Source: Polyangiaceae bacterium
GTDB taxonomy: Bacteria; Myxococcota_A; Polyangia; Polyangiales; Polyangiaceae
Length of the DNA: 37,575 bases
NCBI GenBank assembly: GCA_022842465.1
Contig: JALHPN010000075.1
Span: 1-37,575, forward strand
Reading direction: 5' to 3'
Below, in pieces: positions 25,042-33,188 of the stretch. Numbering within the stretch: position 1 is the stretch's first letter; the number at the start of each line of letters is the position of its first letter. Under the pieces are notes generated by a model, which had not been told where the DNA came from, made no database searches, and saw only the letters and a list, made by a program, of their open reading frames with translations. A program made the position numbers and the translations under genes.

Positions 25042-25051
25042 CAGCTATAGT
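25038..25051 (+). promoter_or_regulatory. PP2C gene promoter elements
   Basis: A perfect TTGACA (25038-25043) and TATAGT (25046-25051) lie upstream of the PP2C gene. They are too close together to be one promoter. TATAGT may be a -10 with a weak -35 near 25023, or TTGACA may pair with CAGATT (25060-25065) at 16 nt. The palindrome at 25028-25041 overlaps the TTGACA, so repression by steric block is plausible. Confidence 0.4.
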
Positions 25052-25072
25052 TTCTGTTTCAGATTGAGGAGC

Positions 25073-25927
25073 ATGAATCGCAGCCATCTCGAGCCCGACC
25101 CGTTCCCCTCCCCCGACGCCCTCGTCGCGGTCGTCGCCGCCCGCACCGACATCGGCCGCGAGCGCGCGAGGAACGAGGACCGAGCCGCCTTCGTCGACCT
25201 CGCCCGCGGGCGGACGTACGAACCCCCCGATGTCGCCGCGCTACCCCTCACCGCCGGGGGGCTCGCCCTCCTCGTCTGTGACGGTATGGGCGGCGAGGCC
25301 GGCGGGCAAATCGCGAGCAGCCTCGCCGTCGAGAGCATCACCGGCTCGCTCCGAGCCCTCTACGACGGGCGCGTGCCCCCGGACGACGCATCCTTCGCCG
25401 GCGCGCTCGTCCGCAGCATCCACCATGCCTCCGCCGAGGTGCGCGCCGTCGGTCGGGCCGAGCCTCGCTACGCGCGGATGGGAACGACCGCGACGCTCGC
25501 AGCACTCGGGCACGGCACGGTCGTCTGCGCCCAGGTCGGCGACAGCCGCGCGTACCTGTTCCGCAAGGGATCCCTCGTCCGCCTGACGCGCGATCAGACG
25601 TTCGTCGAGCTCGTCCGCGCGGCGGGAGGCGGACTGCCGGTCGACGAGGAAGGGAGCCCCATCGGCGCGAACGTGATCCTCCAGGCCATCGGCAGCGCGA
25701 GCCCGCTCGACGTGGTCGTCACCCGAACGCCGATCGAGCGTGGCGACGCTCTCCTCCTCTGCACCGACGGGCTCCACGGCGTCGTCGACGATGCCTCGAT
25801 CACAGAGGTCCTGCGGACGCTCCGCGACCCGGCCTCCGCGGCGGACGCCCTCGTCGCCCGCGCGAACGAGCGCGGCGGGCCGGACAACGTCACCTGCATC
25901 GTGGCGCTGCTCGACCGGAGCGCGTGA
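25073..25927 (+). CDS. PP2C-type Ser/Thr protein phosphatase
   Basis: A 284-residue, single-domain, soluble phosphatase of the PPM/PP2C family, which removes phosphate from Ser/Thr with two metal ions. All main motifs are there: RARNEDRAAF (about 26-35), the metal-binding LLVCDGMGGEAGG, VCAQVGDSRAYL, LLLCTDGLHGVV and GGPDNVTCIVA. It probably counters Ser/Thr kinases such as those abundant in myxobacteria; the kinase-like receptor in this window is 20 kb away and appears inactive, so no direct link is claimed. GAGGAG lies just before the ATG at 25073, closer than usual; a TTG at 25064 is in frame. Its stop is 1 nt from that of the convergent ATPase gene. Confidence 0.93.
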   Translation: MNRSHLEPDPFPSPDALVAVVAARTDIGRERARNEDRAAFVDLARGRTYEPPDVAALPLTAGGLALLVCDGMGGEAGGQIASSLAVESITGSLRALYDGRVPPDDASFAGALVRSIHHASAEVRAVGRAEPRYARMGTTATLAALGHGTVVCAQVGDSRAYLFRKGSLVRLTRDQTFVELVRAAGGGLPVDEEGSPIGANVILQAIGSASPLDVVVTRTPIERGDALLLCTDGLHGVVDDASITEVLRTLRDPASAADALVARANERGGPDNVTCIVALLDRSA

Positions 25928-25928
25928 G

Positions 25929-27236
25929 TCAGCTCACGACGCGCGCGAGGAGCTCTGCGGTTTCCTCGAAGGAGACGCGCTCCGAAGGCGACTGGCGGAG
26001 AAACTGCTCGATCTTCGGCATCTTCATGATCGCCTCGTCGAGCTCCTTGTCGCTCCCCTTCGCGTACGCGCCGAGCATGACGAGATCGCGCTTCGCCTCG
26101 TAGTGCGCGACGAGGGAGCGGAGCTTCCGCGCGGCCTCGCGGTGCTCGGGCCGGACGACCGCATCCATGACGCGGGACAGCGACGACGTCGGATCGACGG
26201 CGGGGTACCGGCCGCGCGCCGCGAGCGTCCGATCGAGGACGACGTGGCCGTCGAGGATGCCGCGCACCTCGTCGGCGATCGGCTCCTCCATGTCTCCGCC
26301 TTCGACGAGCACGGTGTAGATCGCCGTGATCGATCCCCGCTTCCCTTGGCCCGAGCGCTCGAGGAGACGCGGGAGCATCGCGAATACGCTCGGCGGGTAC
26401 CCGCGCCGCGTCGGCGGCTCGCCCGCGGCGAGGCCCACCTCGCGCTGGGCGCGCGCGAACCGCGTGATCGAGTCGACGAGGAGGAGGACCTTCTTGCCCT
26501 CGTCGCGGAAGTGCTCCGCGTAGGCAGTCGCGACCTGCGCGGCGCGCAAGCGCTCGAGCGCGGCGACGTCGCTCGTCGCGACGACGACCACGCTCCGCGC
26601 GCGGCCCTCCGCGCCGAGCGCGTGCTCCAGGAACTCGGAGACCTCCCGCCCGCGCTCGCCGACGAGGGCGACGACGACGACGTCCGCATCACATCCCCGC
26701 GCGATGGCGCCGAGGAGCGTGCTCTTGCCGACGCCGGAGCCCGCGAAGAGCCCCACGCGCTGGCCTTCGCCGAGGGTGAGGAGGCCGTCCAGCACGCGCA
26801 CGCCGGTCGTCAGCGGCTCTGCCACCGGACGCCTATCGAGCGCGGCCTCCGGCGCACGATCCACGGGCACGACGGCCCCGCTCGTCAGGGGCGGCCCGCC
26901 GTCGATGGGGCGCCCGAGCCCGTCCATCACGCGACCGAGGAGCGCGGACGACGCGCGCACCTGGAAGCCGCCCCCCGTCGCCTCGACCTCGTCGTCCGGC
27001 CCTACGCCGGCCAGGCCGCCGAGCGGCATCGCGATCGCTTCACCGCGATCGAAGCCGACCACCTCGCAGGCGAGCGGCTCACCGCGACGGCGAACGTGCA
27101 CCACGTCGCCCACGCGCACGCCGGGCATGGTGAAGCGGAGGGCCATGCCCGTCACGCCGAGGACGCGACCCGTCGTGCGGACCGCGGGCGTCGCCGCGAG
27201 CCTCGCCTTCAGCGCGTCGAGCGGGGACGAGCTCAT
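25929..27236 (-). CDS. FliI/SctN-type secretion ATPase
   Basis: A 435-residue ATPase of the family that powers flagellar (FliI) and type III (SctN/YscN) export. It has an N-terminal barrel, the core signature GLFAGSGVGKST (Walker A, about 163-174), VALVGERGREVSEFL, LLLVDSITRFARAQREVGLAAGEPP (Walker B and family signature), LPRLLERSGQG, ITAIYTVLVEGGDMEEPI and a C-terminal helical domain. All catalytic parts look intact and the length is normal. No other flagellar or type III gene lies in the window: the neighbours are dnaJ and PP2C. FliI and SctN cannot be told apart from this alone. The ATG at 27236 follows dnaJ by 21 nt and has TATCAT 8 nt upstream. Confidence 0.94.
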   Translation of the reverse strand: MSSSPLDALKARLAATPAVRTTGRVLGVTGMALRFTMPGVRVGDVVHVRRRGEPLACEVVGFDRGEAIAMPLGGLAGVGPDDEVEATGGGFQVRASSALLGRVMDGLGRPIDGGPPLTSGAVVPVDRAPEAALDRRPVAEPLTTGVRVLDGLLTLGEGQRVGLFAGSGVGKSTLLGAIARGCDADVVVVALVGERGREVSEFLEHALGAEGRARSVVVVATSDVAALERLRAAQVATAYAEHFRDEGKKVLLLVDSITRFARAQREVGLAAGEPPTRRGYPPSVFAMLPRLLERSGQGKRGSITAIYTVLVEGGDMEEPIADEVRGILDGHVVLDRTLAARGRYPAVDPTSSLSRVMDAVVRPEHREAARKLRSLVAHYEAKRDLVMLGAYAKGSDKELDEAIMKMPKIEQFLRQSPSERVSFEETAELLARVVS

Positions 27237-27244
27237 CGCCCGCG

Positions 27245-27250
27245 ATGATA
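27245..27250 (-). promoter_or_regulatory. -10-like TATCAT before the secretion ATPase
   Basis: TATCAT on the minus strand ends 8 nt before the ATG at 27236, inside the 21-nt gap after dnaJ. There is no Shine-Dalgarno, so the gene may have its own leaderless transcript. Confidence 0.38.
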
Positions 27251-27257
27251 CGCGGCT

Positions 27258-28403
27258 TCAGGTGCTCGACGCGACCTTGCGCTCGGACTTCGCGGGCGCG
27301 TCCGGCCGGAGCTCCGAGTCGAGCTCCTGGAGGAGCTTCTTCGCGCGATCCGACAGCTTGGTCGGGACATCGACCTGGACGACGACGACGAGCGCGCCGC
27401 GCCCTCGGCCGTCGAGGCGAGGTACGCCTTCGCCCTTCATCGTGAAGACGGCGCCCGGCTGGGTGCCGGCGGGGATCTTCAGGGGCACCGTCGGCGACGC
27501 CTCCTCCGAGTCGGGCTTCCCCAGGGCGGCGACCTTGACCTCGCCTCCGAGGGCGGCCTCCGCGAAGGACACGTTCACGCGCGTCACGAGGTCGACGCCG
27601 TCGCGCTCGAACCGGGGATCGTCCTCCACGTCGACCTCGACGTAGAGATCGCCCGGGGGTGCGTTCGGCGGGCCCGCCATGCCCTGCCCGCTGACGCGAA
27701 GGCGCTGCCCCGCGTCGATGCCGGCCGGGAAGCTCACGACGACCTTCCGCTCCTTCTCGACCGCGCCGCGCCCGCTGCACGTCCTGCAAGGATGCTTGAT
27801 GACCAGACCCTGGCCCCCGCACTTCGGACACGGGGTCGTGAACATCACGAAACCGCGCGCATTCGAGACGTGGCCGGTGCCGCGGCAGTTGCCGCACGGC
27901 TCGGGCTTCGTCCCGGGCTTGGCGCCGCTCCCCTCGCAATCGTCGCAGCGCGCGGGCGCGTTGACCGTGACCTCCCGCTTCACGCCGAAGGCGGCCTCGC
28001 GAAGCGAAAGCCGAGCCTGCATGCGGAGATCGGCGCCACGCCGCGCCTGCCGGCGGCCGCCCCCGCCTCCGAACCCGCCGAAGCCGCCCCCCGAGAACAT
28101 CTCGGAGAAGAGGTCCTGCATGTGCGCGAAGACGTCGGAGGCTCCGTCGAACCCGCCCGGTCCCCCTGCACCGCCCTCGAGGCCGGCATGGCCGAACTGG
28201 TCGTAGATCCGACGCTTCTCGTCGTCGGCGAGCACTTGATACGCCTCGTTCACCACCTTGAACTTCGCCTCGGCCGACGCATCGCCGGGGTTCCTGTCAG
28301 GGTGGTGCTTCAGCGCTTCGCGCTTGTACGCCTTTCGGATGTCGTCGGCGGCTGCGCCCCGTTCGACCCCGAGAACCTCGTAATAATCGCGCTTGTCCGC
28401 CAT
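27258..28403 (-). CDS. dnaJ: Chaperone DnaJ
   Basis: DnaJ delivers unfolded proteins to DnaK and stimulates its ATPase. The 381-residue protein has all four parts of a type I member: a J-domain (about 4-68) with HPD in HHPDRN, a Gly/Phe-rich stretch (about 75-125), a zinc domain with four CxxCxGxG repeats (CDDCEGSG, CGNCRGTG, CPKCGGQG, CRTCSGRG) and C-terminal substrate-binding barrels with dimerisation tail. dnaK and grpE are not in the window. A canonical promoter lies about 50 nt upstream. The ATG at 28403 is the first sensible start, with no clear Shine-Dalgarno. An RpoH-class sigma factor is also in this window, but a link is only suggestive. Confidence 0.96.
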   Translation of the reverse strand: MADKRDYYEVLGVERGAAADDIRKAYKREALKHHPDRNPGDASAEAKFKVVNEAYQVLADDEKRRIYDQFGHAGLEGGAGGPGGFDGASDVFAHMQDLFSEMFSGGGFGGFGGGGGRRQARRGADLRMQARLSLREAAFGVKREVTVNAPARCDDCEGSGAKPGTKPEPCGNCRGTGHVSNARGFVMFTTPCPKCGGQGLVIKHPCRTCSGRGAVEKERKVVVSFPAGIDAGQRLRVSGQGMAGPPNAPPGDLYVEVDVEDDPRFERDGVDLVTRVNVSFAEAALGGEVKVAALGKPDSEEASPTVPLKIPAGTQPGAVFTMKGEGVPRLDGRGRGALVVVVQVDVPTKLSDRAKKLLQELDSELRPDAPAKSERKVASST

Positions 28404-28454
28404 GCGAGAAGTAGGGAGGGCGGCGTCCCCGTGTCGTGGTGCCGCGCTCGCTGC

Positions 28455-28482
28455 AACGTAAGCTGCAGGCTCCGTGTGTCAA
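28455..28482 (-). promoter_or_regulatory. dnaJ promoter (TTGACA / TACGTT)
   Basis: On the minus strand TTGACA (28482..28477) and TACGTT (28460..28455) are separated by 16 nt, giving a leader of about 45 nt before the dnaJ ATG. The -35 overlaps the stop codon of the upstream gene. The -10 is partly enclosed by CTGCA (28451-28455) and TGCAG (28464-28468). This looks like a housekeeping-type rather than a RpoH-type promoter. Confidence 0.55.
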
Positions 28483-30191
28483 CTAGTGGTCCGGAGCCTC
28501 GACTCCAACTGCGACAGGAGCACGGCCTGGCGCGCGAGCTCGGCGCGGGCGCGCTCGAGCTCCTCCCCCGATTCTGCCGCGACCCGCGCAGCGTGCTCCT
28601 GGGTGAGGGCCTGGCGGAGGGCAGCGATCTCCTCCTCGGCGCGCGCGAGGGCGGTCGAGAGAGCCTCGGAGTGCGTCGCCCCGTTCGCGTCCGCTGCGGC
28701 CGGCGGAGGCGCGGGGGGCGGGACGGACGGGAGCGTCACCGGCGGCGGCTCCGCGGCGCGCGCGCGATCGCGGCTCTCGAGATCCTGGATGCGCCACCCC
28801 TGCGCGACGAGCTCACTCTCTCGTCGCGCGACCTCCAGCGCGAGCTCGTCCGCCTTCCGACGAACGCGCCCGAGCTCTTCGTGGTCGAGGTTCGGGAGGG
28901 GCGGCGGCTCGGCGGGAGCGCGGCCGGCGCGGAGCTCCTCGACCGCGGCCACGAGCTCGCGGACGAGCTGGTCGCGGCGCCCGATCTCCTTCTCGAGCTC
29001 GGCGACGAGGCGAGCGCGATCGCGGAGCTGCGCCTCGAGCGCCTCCGTCTCGGCGGCGAGCGCTCCGCGCTCCTCCTCGTCGTCCTCCTGCGCGCGGGTG
29101 TCGAGCTCGGCGTTGAGCGTCGCGATCACGTCGTCGCGCTCGAGAATTCCTTGCTCGGCCGAGGCGAGCCGTCGCTCCAGGAGGAGCATCGTCTGCTGGA
29201 CCTGGACGAGCGCCGTCTCGAGCTCCGCGGATCGGAGCGTCATCGCGTCGCGCTCGATCGTCACGCGCGCGATGACCGTCTCTGCGCGGGCCGCGGCGTC
29301 GCGCAGACCCTCGACCTCGGCCTGGCTCGTCTCGAGCGCTCGGAGGAGGCGCGTCGTGTTGTCTCCCCCTCGCGACTCCGCGACGACCACGCGCGCCCGC
29401 TGCTCCTCGAGCTGGGCGTGGAGGAGATCGGCGCGGAGCTGCGCAGCCGCGACGAGGGCAGGGTCCCCCGACGCGCGCGCGCCGCGACCCGGCGGAGCGA
29501 CGGGCGCCGCGGCCACCTGCACGATCGCATACGGGTCGAGCGCGGAGGCGCCCCGCCCGGCGACGACGACGAAGAGCGACGGCAGAGGAGACTCGGCGAG
29601 CCGCGTGTCGACGCTCACCGCGACGTCCTCGGAGCCACCCAGCTCTGCGAAGACGATGCCCTCGAACGGGAGCACGCCCGTCATGGAGACGTCGTCGAAG
29701 CGATTCGCGAAGAGATCGTACAGCTCGGCGTAGGAGAAATCGCTCGCGACGACGTCGTCGAACGACTCGCCCGCGACGTCGTCCGGGGCCGCGATCCGCG
29801 CACGGGCGAGCGCGACGACCGCTCCCCGCGCGTCGACGACACGACGGAGGCGACCGACCGTGCGTGCCGCGTCCGGCACGAGCGCGAGGTCCGGGATCAC
29901 GACGAGGTCGTACGCGCCGTCACGCACGTCGAGGTCCCCCGGCGTCAGGGCACGGACCGCGACGCCGCGCGGGATCGACTCCGCGGCGCGGGCCGCGCGC
30001 GCTTCGTCCGGATCGAAGAGGTGGACCGTGCGCGCGCCGAGATCGAGGAAGCTCTCGGCGAGACCGTTCGACGCATCCCCGAGGACGGCGACGCGCGCAT
30101 CGGAAGCGAGCGGCTCGACGTAGACGCTGAGCGCAGAGGCCAACGCGGACCGCGCAGCTGCGCGAGGCAGGGTGTCCGGCTCGGACGACAT
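28479..30191 (-). CDS. Rossmann-fold domain fused to long coiled coil, unknown role
   Basis: A 570-residue protein with two halves. Residues 1 to about 200 look like a methyltransferase-type Rossmann domain: VAVLGDASNGLAESFLDLGA as the glycine loop, then VHLFDPDE with an acidic strand-2 end, and YDLVVIPDLAL in the place of motif IV. The glycine loop is degenerate (GDASNG rather than GxGxG), so SAM binding is doubtful. Residues about 245-425 and 440-570 are Glu/Ala/Arg-rich coiled coil, split by a Pro-rich stretch (PPPVTLPSVPPPAPPP). There is no signal peptide or membrane segment. It may be a cytoplasmic scaffold. Upstream TACAAC ends 9 nt before the ATG. dnaJ follows on the same strand. Confidence 0.82.
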   Translation of the reverse strand: MSSEPDTLPRAAARSALASALSVYVEPLASDARVAVLGDASNGLAESFLDLGARTVHLFDPDEARAARAAESIPRGVAVRALTPGDLDVRDGAYDLVVIPDLALVPDAARTVGRLRRVVDARGAVVALARARIAAPDDVAGESFDDVVASDFSYAELYDLFANRFDDVSMTGVLPFEGIVFAELGGSEDVAVSVDTRLAESPLPSLFVVVAGRGASALDPYAIVQVAAAPVAPPGRGARASGDPALVAAAQLRADLLHAQLEEQRARVVVAESRGGDNTTRLLRALETSQAEVEGLRDAAARAETVIARVTIERDAMTLRSAELETALVQVQQTMLLLERRLASAEQGILERDDVIATLNAELDTRAQEDDEEERGALAAETEALEAQLRDRARLVAELEKEIGRRDQLVRELVAAVEELRAGRAPAEPPPLPNLDHEELGRVRRKADELALEVARRESELVAQGWRIQDLESRDRARAAEPPPVTLPSVPPPAPPPAAADANGATHSEALSTALARAEEEIAALRQALTQEHAARVAAESGEELERARAELARQAVLLSQLESRLRTTS

Positions 30192-30200
30192 TTCGTCCGC

Positions 30201-30206
30201 GTTGTA
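30201..30206 (-). promoter_or_regulatory. -10-like TACAAC before the coiled-coil gene
   Basis: TACAAC on the minus strand ends 9 nt before the ATG at 30191 and no Shine-Dalgarno is present. It departs from TAxxxT at the last base. Confidence 0.3.
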
Positions 30207-30230
30207 CCACAGTCGCGGCCGTCCAGCGCG

Positions 30231-32084
30231 TCAGGCCGCGGCGGTCGGGCGCGCCGCGACGGGCGTCTTCGCGCGGCGTTTGCTGCGGCGGTCGTCCCCT
30301 CGGAACGGGGCAGGGTCCTCGTTGCGATCGGCGGCGCGGCGCCCTTCGAGCTCACCGAGGAGGCGGGCGACCAGACCGGCCGCCGAGCGGGCCGTCGGGA
30401 TCCGGGGCGTCACCCGGAGGACCTTCTCCTCGGGGCTCCGGCCGACGACGACCTCCATCCCCGGCGCGATCGCGGCGACCTTCGACGCGGCCGGCGATCC
30501 GTCGTCGAAGCGGACGAGGACCTGGGGGATCGCCGCGTCCGGCGCCTCGTGGGACGTCGCGAGGGCGAGCTCGATCGTGCGTAGGCCGGGGATGCGGATC
30601 GACGGCGCGCAGGCGAGGCGTACCTCGTCGACGGCGCGGGTCCCCTCGCGGAGGCGCGCGATGGGGACGAGGTCGACGTGCGCGAGGTCGATCGAGGCAG
30701 CGAGGACGTCGCGCGCCGGGGCGAGCACGCGCGACGCGAGCTCGATGGGCGACGGCGGGAGCTGGGGGCGGATCCCCGTCGTGAAGAGCGGGACGAGGGC
30801 GGTCGCGGCGAGCGGGATCGCGACGTGGGCGTACGGGACGACGTGGCGGAGTACGAACGCGGCGGTGACCACCGCGAGGACGAGGACGCTCGCGGTGAGG
30901 CGCCCCTTCGTCGTCACGACGTCGAACGCGTCGCCGGCCACGCCGTCTGTCCGCGCGAGGAAGACGTCGGCGTCGTCCATCTCTTTCCAGCGACCTGGGC
31001 CGCGGGGACGCAGGAGCACACGCGGGGCACGGAACGAGGCGAGCGCCATCGCGGCGACGAGGAGGACGGAGCCGACGACGGCGCTCCCCCAGAGGAAGGT
31101 CGTGAGCGCGAGGGCGAGCGTGAGGCCGTACGCGATGGGCGCGAAGCGAGCCGGGAGCAGAGGCACGAGCGGACGCGGGATGACGCCACGCGCGGCGCAC
31201 GAGCGCGCGACGGCAGCGCCTTTCGCGGCGCGCGCCCAGGCGAGGAGCAGGACGACGACGGAGAGGACGGCTGCAGAGAGCAGCGCCGTCTTCGGGAGCG
31301 GCGCCTCCCCGGGGGCCGTGGCGGTGGGCGGCGCAGCGCGGAGCTCCGGCGACGTGACGGCGGGAAAGGCCTTCGGGTCGACGCGGATGCTCCAGGTGAC
31401 GACCTCGCCTCGCGGGACGTGCGCGCGGAGGAGCTCGAGCTCGTCTCGTCCCGCGCCGTGGCGCACGGTGGCGATCGTCGTCGTCTGATCGCCGGCGGGC
31501 GAGGGCTCGGTGACGGCGGCGGGGAGATCGAAGGTGACGCGCGCGCCGTCCATGCCTTCGGGCGCCACGGGCGCGGTCCATCCGAGGCGCCACATGGCGC
31601 CGTCGCGGACGAGCAGCTTCGTGGCGACGAGGTCGAGCTGGTACGCGACGTCGACGGTGTACGTGCCTCGCCCGAGCCCCCTCGGGTCGTCGATCGTGAC
31701 GCGGAGGGCGCCTGGCGTCTTAGGGCTCCGCTCGACGTGAGCGGTGGGAGCGGGGGGCGGCGTGTCGCTCGTCTTGGCCTTCGGGCTCGCGCCCGGGCGG
31801 ACCTCGGGCGGCGTCTCGGCCGTGACCCGTGCTTCGGGCTCGATCTGCGCGGCGGCGTCGACGCCCGTGAGCTCGAACGTCTTCAGGCGGCCCGCGACGA
31901 CGCGGTACCGGAGGTGGTGCTCGATCCGCGCGACGCCGTCGTTGCCGACGACCACCTTCACGTCGTCCGCGTTGCGATGCGACTCCTGCCACCCGCCGCC
32001 GGAAGACGGCGACGCGGCCGCGGCGTACGGCGCGCTCGCGAAGAGGCCGGAGATCAGGAGAGCGAGGGCGCGTCCGCGAGGCAC
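30231..32084 (-). CDS. Exported/membrane protein of unknown function
   Basis: A 617-residue protein, not recognised. A signal peptide (VPRGRALALLISGLFASAPYAAA) leads an exported N-terminal domain (about 25-270) rich in beta strand and Pro (VKVVVGNDGVARIEHHLRYR, YTVDVAYQLDLVATK). Three or more hydrophobic segments follow at about 285-305, 330-365 and 420-465. A C-terminal domain (about 480-590) and a basic tail end the protein. The overall layout, an exported beta domain then a membrane bundle, resembles DUF2207-like membrane proteins, but I cannot confirm that. The frame extends up to a TTG at 32120; GTG 32084 gives a clean signal peptide. A weak hairpin lies between it and the next gene. Confidence 0.75.
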   Translation of the reverse strand: MPRGRALALLISGLFASAPYAAAASPSSGGGWQESHRNADDVKVVVGNDGVARIEHHLRYRVVAGRLKTFELTGVDAAAQIEPEARVTAETPPEVRPGASPKAKTSDTPPPAPTAHVERSPKTPGALRVTIDDPRGLGRGTYTVDVAYQLDLVATKLLVRDGAMWRLGWTAPVAPEGMDGARVTFDLPAAVTEPSPAGDQTTTIATVRHGAGRDELELLRAHVPRGEVVTWSIRVDPKAFPAVTSPELRAAPPTATAPGEAPLPKTALLSAAVLSVVVLLLAWARAAKGAAVARSCAARGVIPRPLVPLLPARFAPIAYGLTLALALTTFLWGSAVVGSVLLVAAMALASFRAPRVLLRPRGPGRWKEMDDADVFLARTDGVAGDAFDVVTTKGRLTASVLVLAVVTAAFVLRHVVPYAHVAIPLAATALVPLFTTGIRPQLPPSPIELASRVLAPARDVLAASIDLAHVDLVPIARLREGTRAVDEVRLACAPSIRIPGLRTIELALATSHEAPDAAIPQVLVRFDDGSPAASKVAAIAPGMEVVVGRSPEEKVLRVTPRIPTARSAAGLVARLLGELEGRRAADRNEDPAPFRGDDRRSKRRAKTPVAARPTAAA

Positions 32085-32112
32085 ACGCCCACAATTACCC
32101 ACACCGCCGAGT

Positions 32113-32129
32113 CCCGCCAAGAAAGCGGG
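32113..32129 (-). terminator. Short hairpin after the PQQ-like gene
   Basis: CCCGC (32113-32117) and GCGGG (32125-32129) around a 7-nt loop lie about 16 nt beyond the stop at 32145. On the minus strand the loop includes TTTCTT. A weak terminator is possible. Confidence 0.3.
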
Positions 32130-32144
32130 GCTGCCGAGGGCCGG

Positions 32145-33149
32145 TCACTTCCAGAGCCGCGCGCCGGTCGCGAGGTCGAGCGCGACGAGCTCGCCGCTCG
32201 AGCCGCGACGCTTCCAGGCCGTGTTCGCATAGACCCGCCCCTTTTCGATGCGCAGCCAGCCGCGGTCCGAGTCGGACGTCTTCAGCGCGGTCGGGAGCGG
32301 CGCCGTCCACGACCGCTTCGTCGCGAAGTCGTACGCGAAGACCGAAGGGCCACGCGCGACCACGAGCCAGTCGCCGGCGAGATCGACCCCGTCGAGGTTC
32401 CCCTCCGGCGCGACGACGAGGCTCGCCCCGTCGTCGCGGGTCGCGGTCGCGACCGCGGTCCCCTTCTCCTTGAACGTGATCCGGACGAGTCGATTCGAGG
32501 CTTGGTCGCGGAGCGTGGTCGCGGAGCGCCCGTAGCTGCCGGTCCTCTCCACCTCGCAGGGTGCGCTCGGGTAGCGACACGGAGGCACCGCCTGCTCCTT
32601 CGGCGGCGCGAGGCACGAGGGCATCGTCCTCGCGCGAGCGACCGCCCACGTGCGGAGATCGATGCGCGAGGCAGTGTCGTCGATCGCGACCGCGAAGAGC
32701 TCGCCCTGGCACGCGACGACGCGCGCCGGCTTGTCCTCCCAGGGTGGCGTGACGGTGCGGACGAGCGCGCCGGTCCGTACGTCGAAGACGTCGACCTCCC
32801 GACCGCGGACGAACGCGAGATGGTCGCCCGCGAACGCGTGGCTCATCGTCGGGTCACGTGGCGATTTCTGCCAGAGGAAGCTCCCGGTGCGTCCGTCGAG
32901 CGCGGCGACCGTCCCCATCCCGGACTGACCGACGAGGTCGTCGACTCCGTCGCCGTTCAGATCCCGAAACGTCGGCGGGCTCGCCGACCACGTGCGGCCC
33001 TGGCCGAACGCGCCCGAGCCGCGGACCAGCACGAACGTCGCTCCGAGGACGCCGGCGGCGACCACCACCCCGCCCGCGACCAGCGCGATCACGAGCGAGG
33101 AGCGGGAGCGACGAGGTGGCGCGGGGGGCCCCGCGTTCACGCGGTACAT
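32145..33149 (-). CDS. Membrane-anchored PQQ-like beta-propeller protein
   Basis: A 334-residue protein with a short cytoplasmic start, one membrane helix (about 18-42, SLVIALVAGGVVVAAGVLGA) and an exported domain. The domain begins with a calcium-loop-like repeat (FRDLNGDGVDDLVG) and continues with propeller blades such as VAALDGRTGSFLWQK, VDVFDVRTGALVR and LVALDLATGARLWK, of the PQQ-binding-like (quinoprotein-like) family. Four Cys in the middle could pair. The family often serves in scaffolding or signalling rather than catalysis; the role here is unknown. The start is the ATG at 33149, behind TAGGAT ending 9 nt upstream. It lies 39 nt after the next gene on the same strand. Confidence 0.85.
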   Translation of the reverse strand: MYRVNAGPPAPPRRSRSSLVIALVAGGVVVAAGVLGATFVLVRGSGAFGQGRTWSASPPTFRDLNGDGVDDLVGQSGMGTVAALDGRTGSFLWQKSPRDPTMSHAFAGDHLAFVRGREVDVFDVRTGALVRTVTPPWEDKPARVVACQGELFAVAIDDTASRIDLRTWAVARARTMPSCLAPPKEQAVPPCRYPSAPCEVERTGSYGRSATTLRDQASNRLVRITFKEKGTAVATATRDDGASLVVAPEGNLDGVDLAGDWLVVARGPSVFAYDFATKRSWTAPLPTALKTSDSDRGWLRIEKGRVYANTAWKRRGSSGELVALDLATGARLWK

Positions 33150-33158
33150 TCGCCCCCG

Positions 33159-33164
33159 ATCCTA
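33159..33164 (-). promoter_or_regulatory. -10-like TAGGAT before the PQQ-like gene
   Basis: TAGGAT on the minus strand ends 9 nt before the ATG at 33149. No Shine-Dalgarno. It could also be read as a weak AGGA, though 10 or more nt from the start. Confidence 0.33.
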
Positions 33165-33188
33165 CGCCACGTCACCGCAGTCAGGCTC

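Noticed and set aside
27792..30584. A 930-codon plus-strand frame opposite dnaJ and the coiled-coil gene
   Set aside because: Arg-rich shadow with no domain, while the minus-strand genes have clear families and composition.
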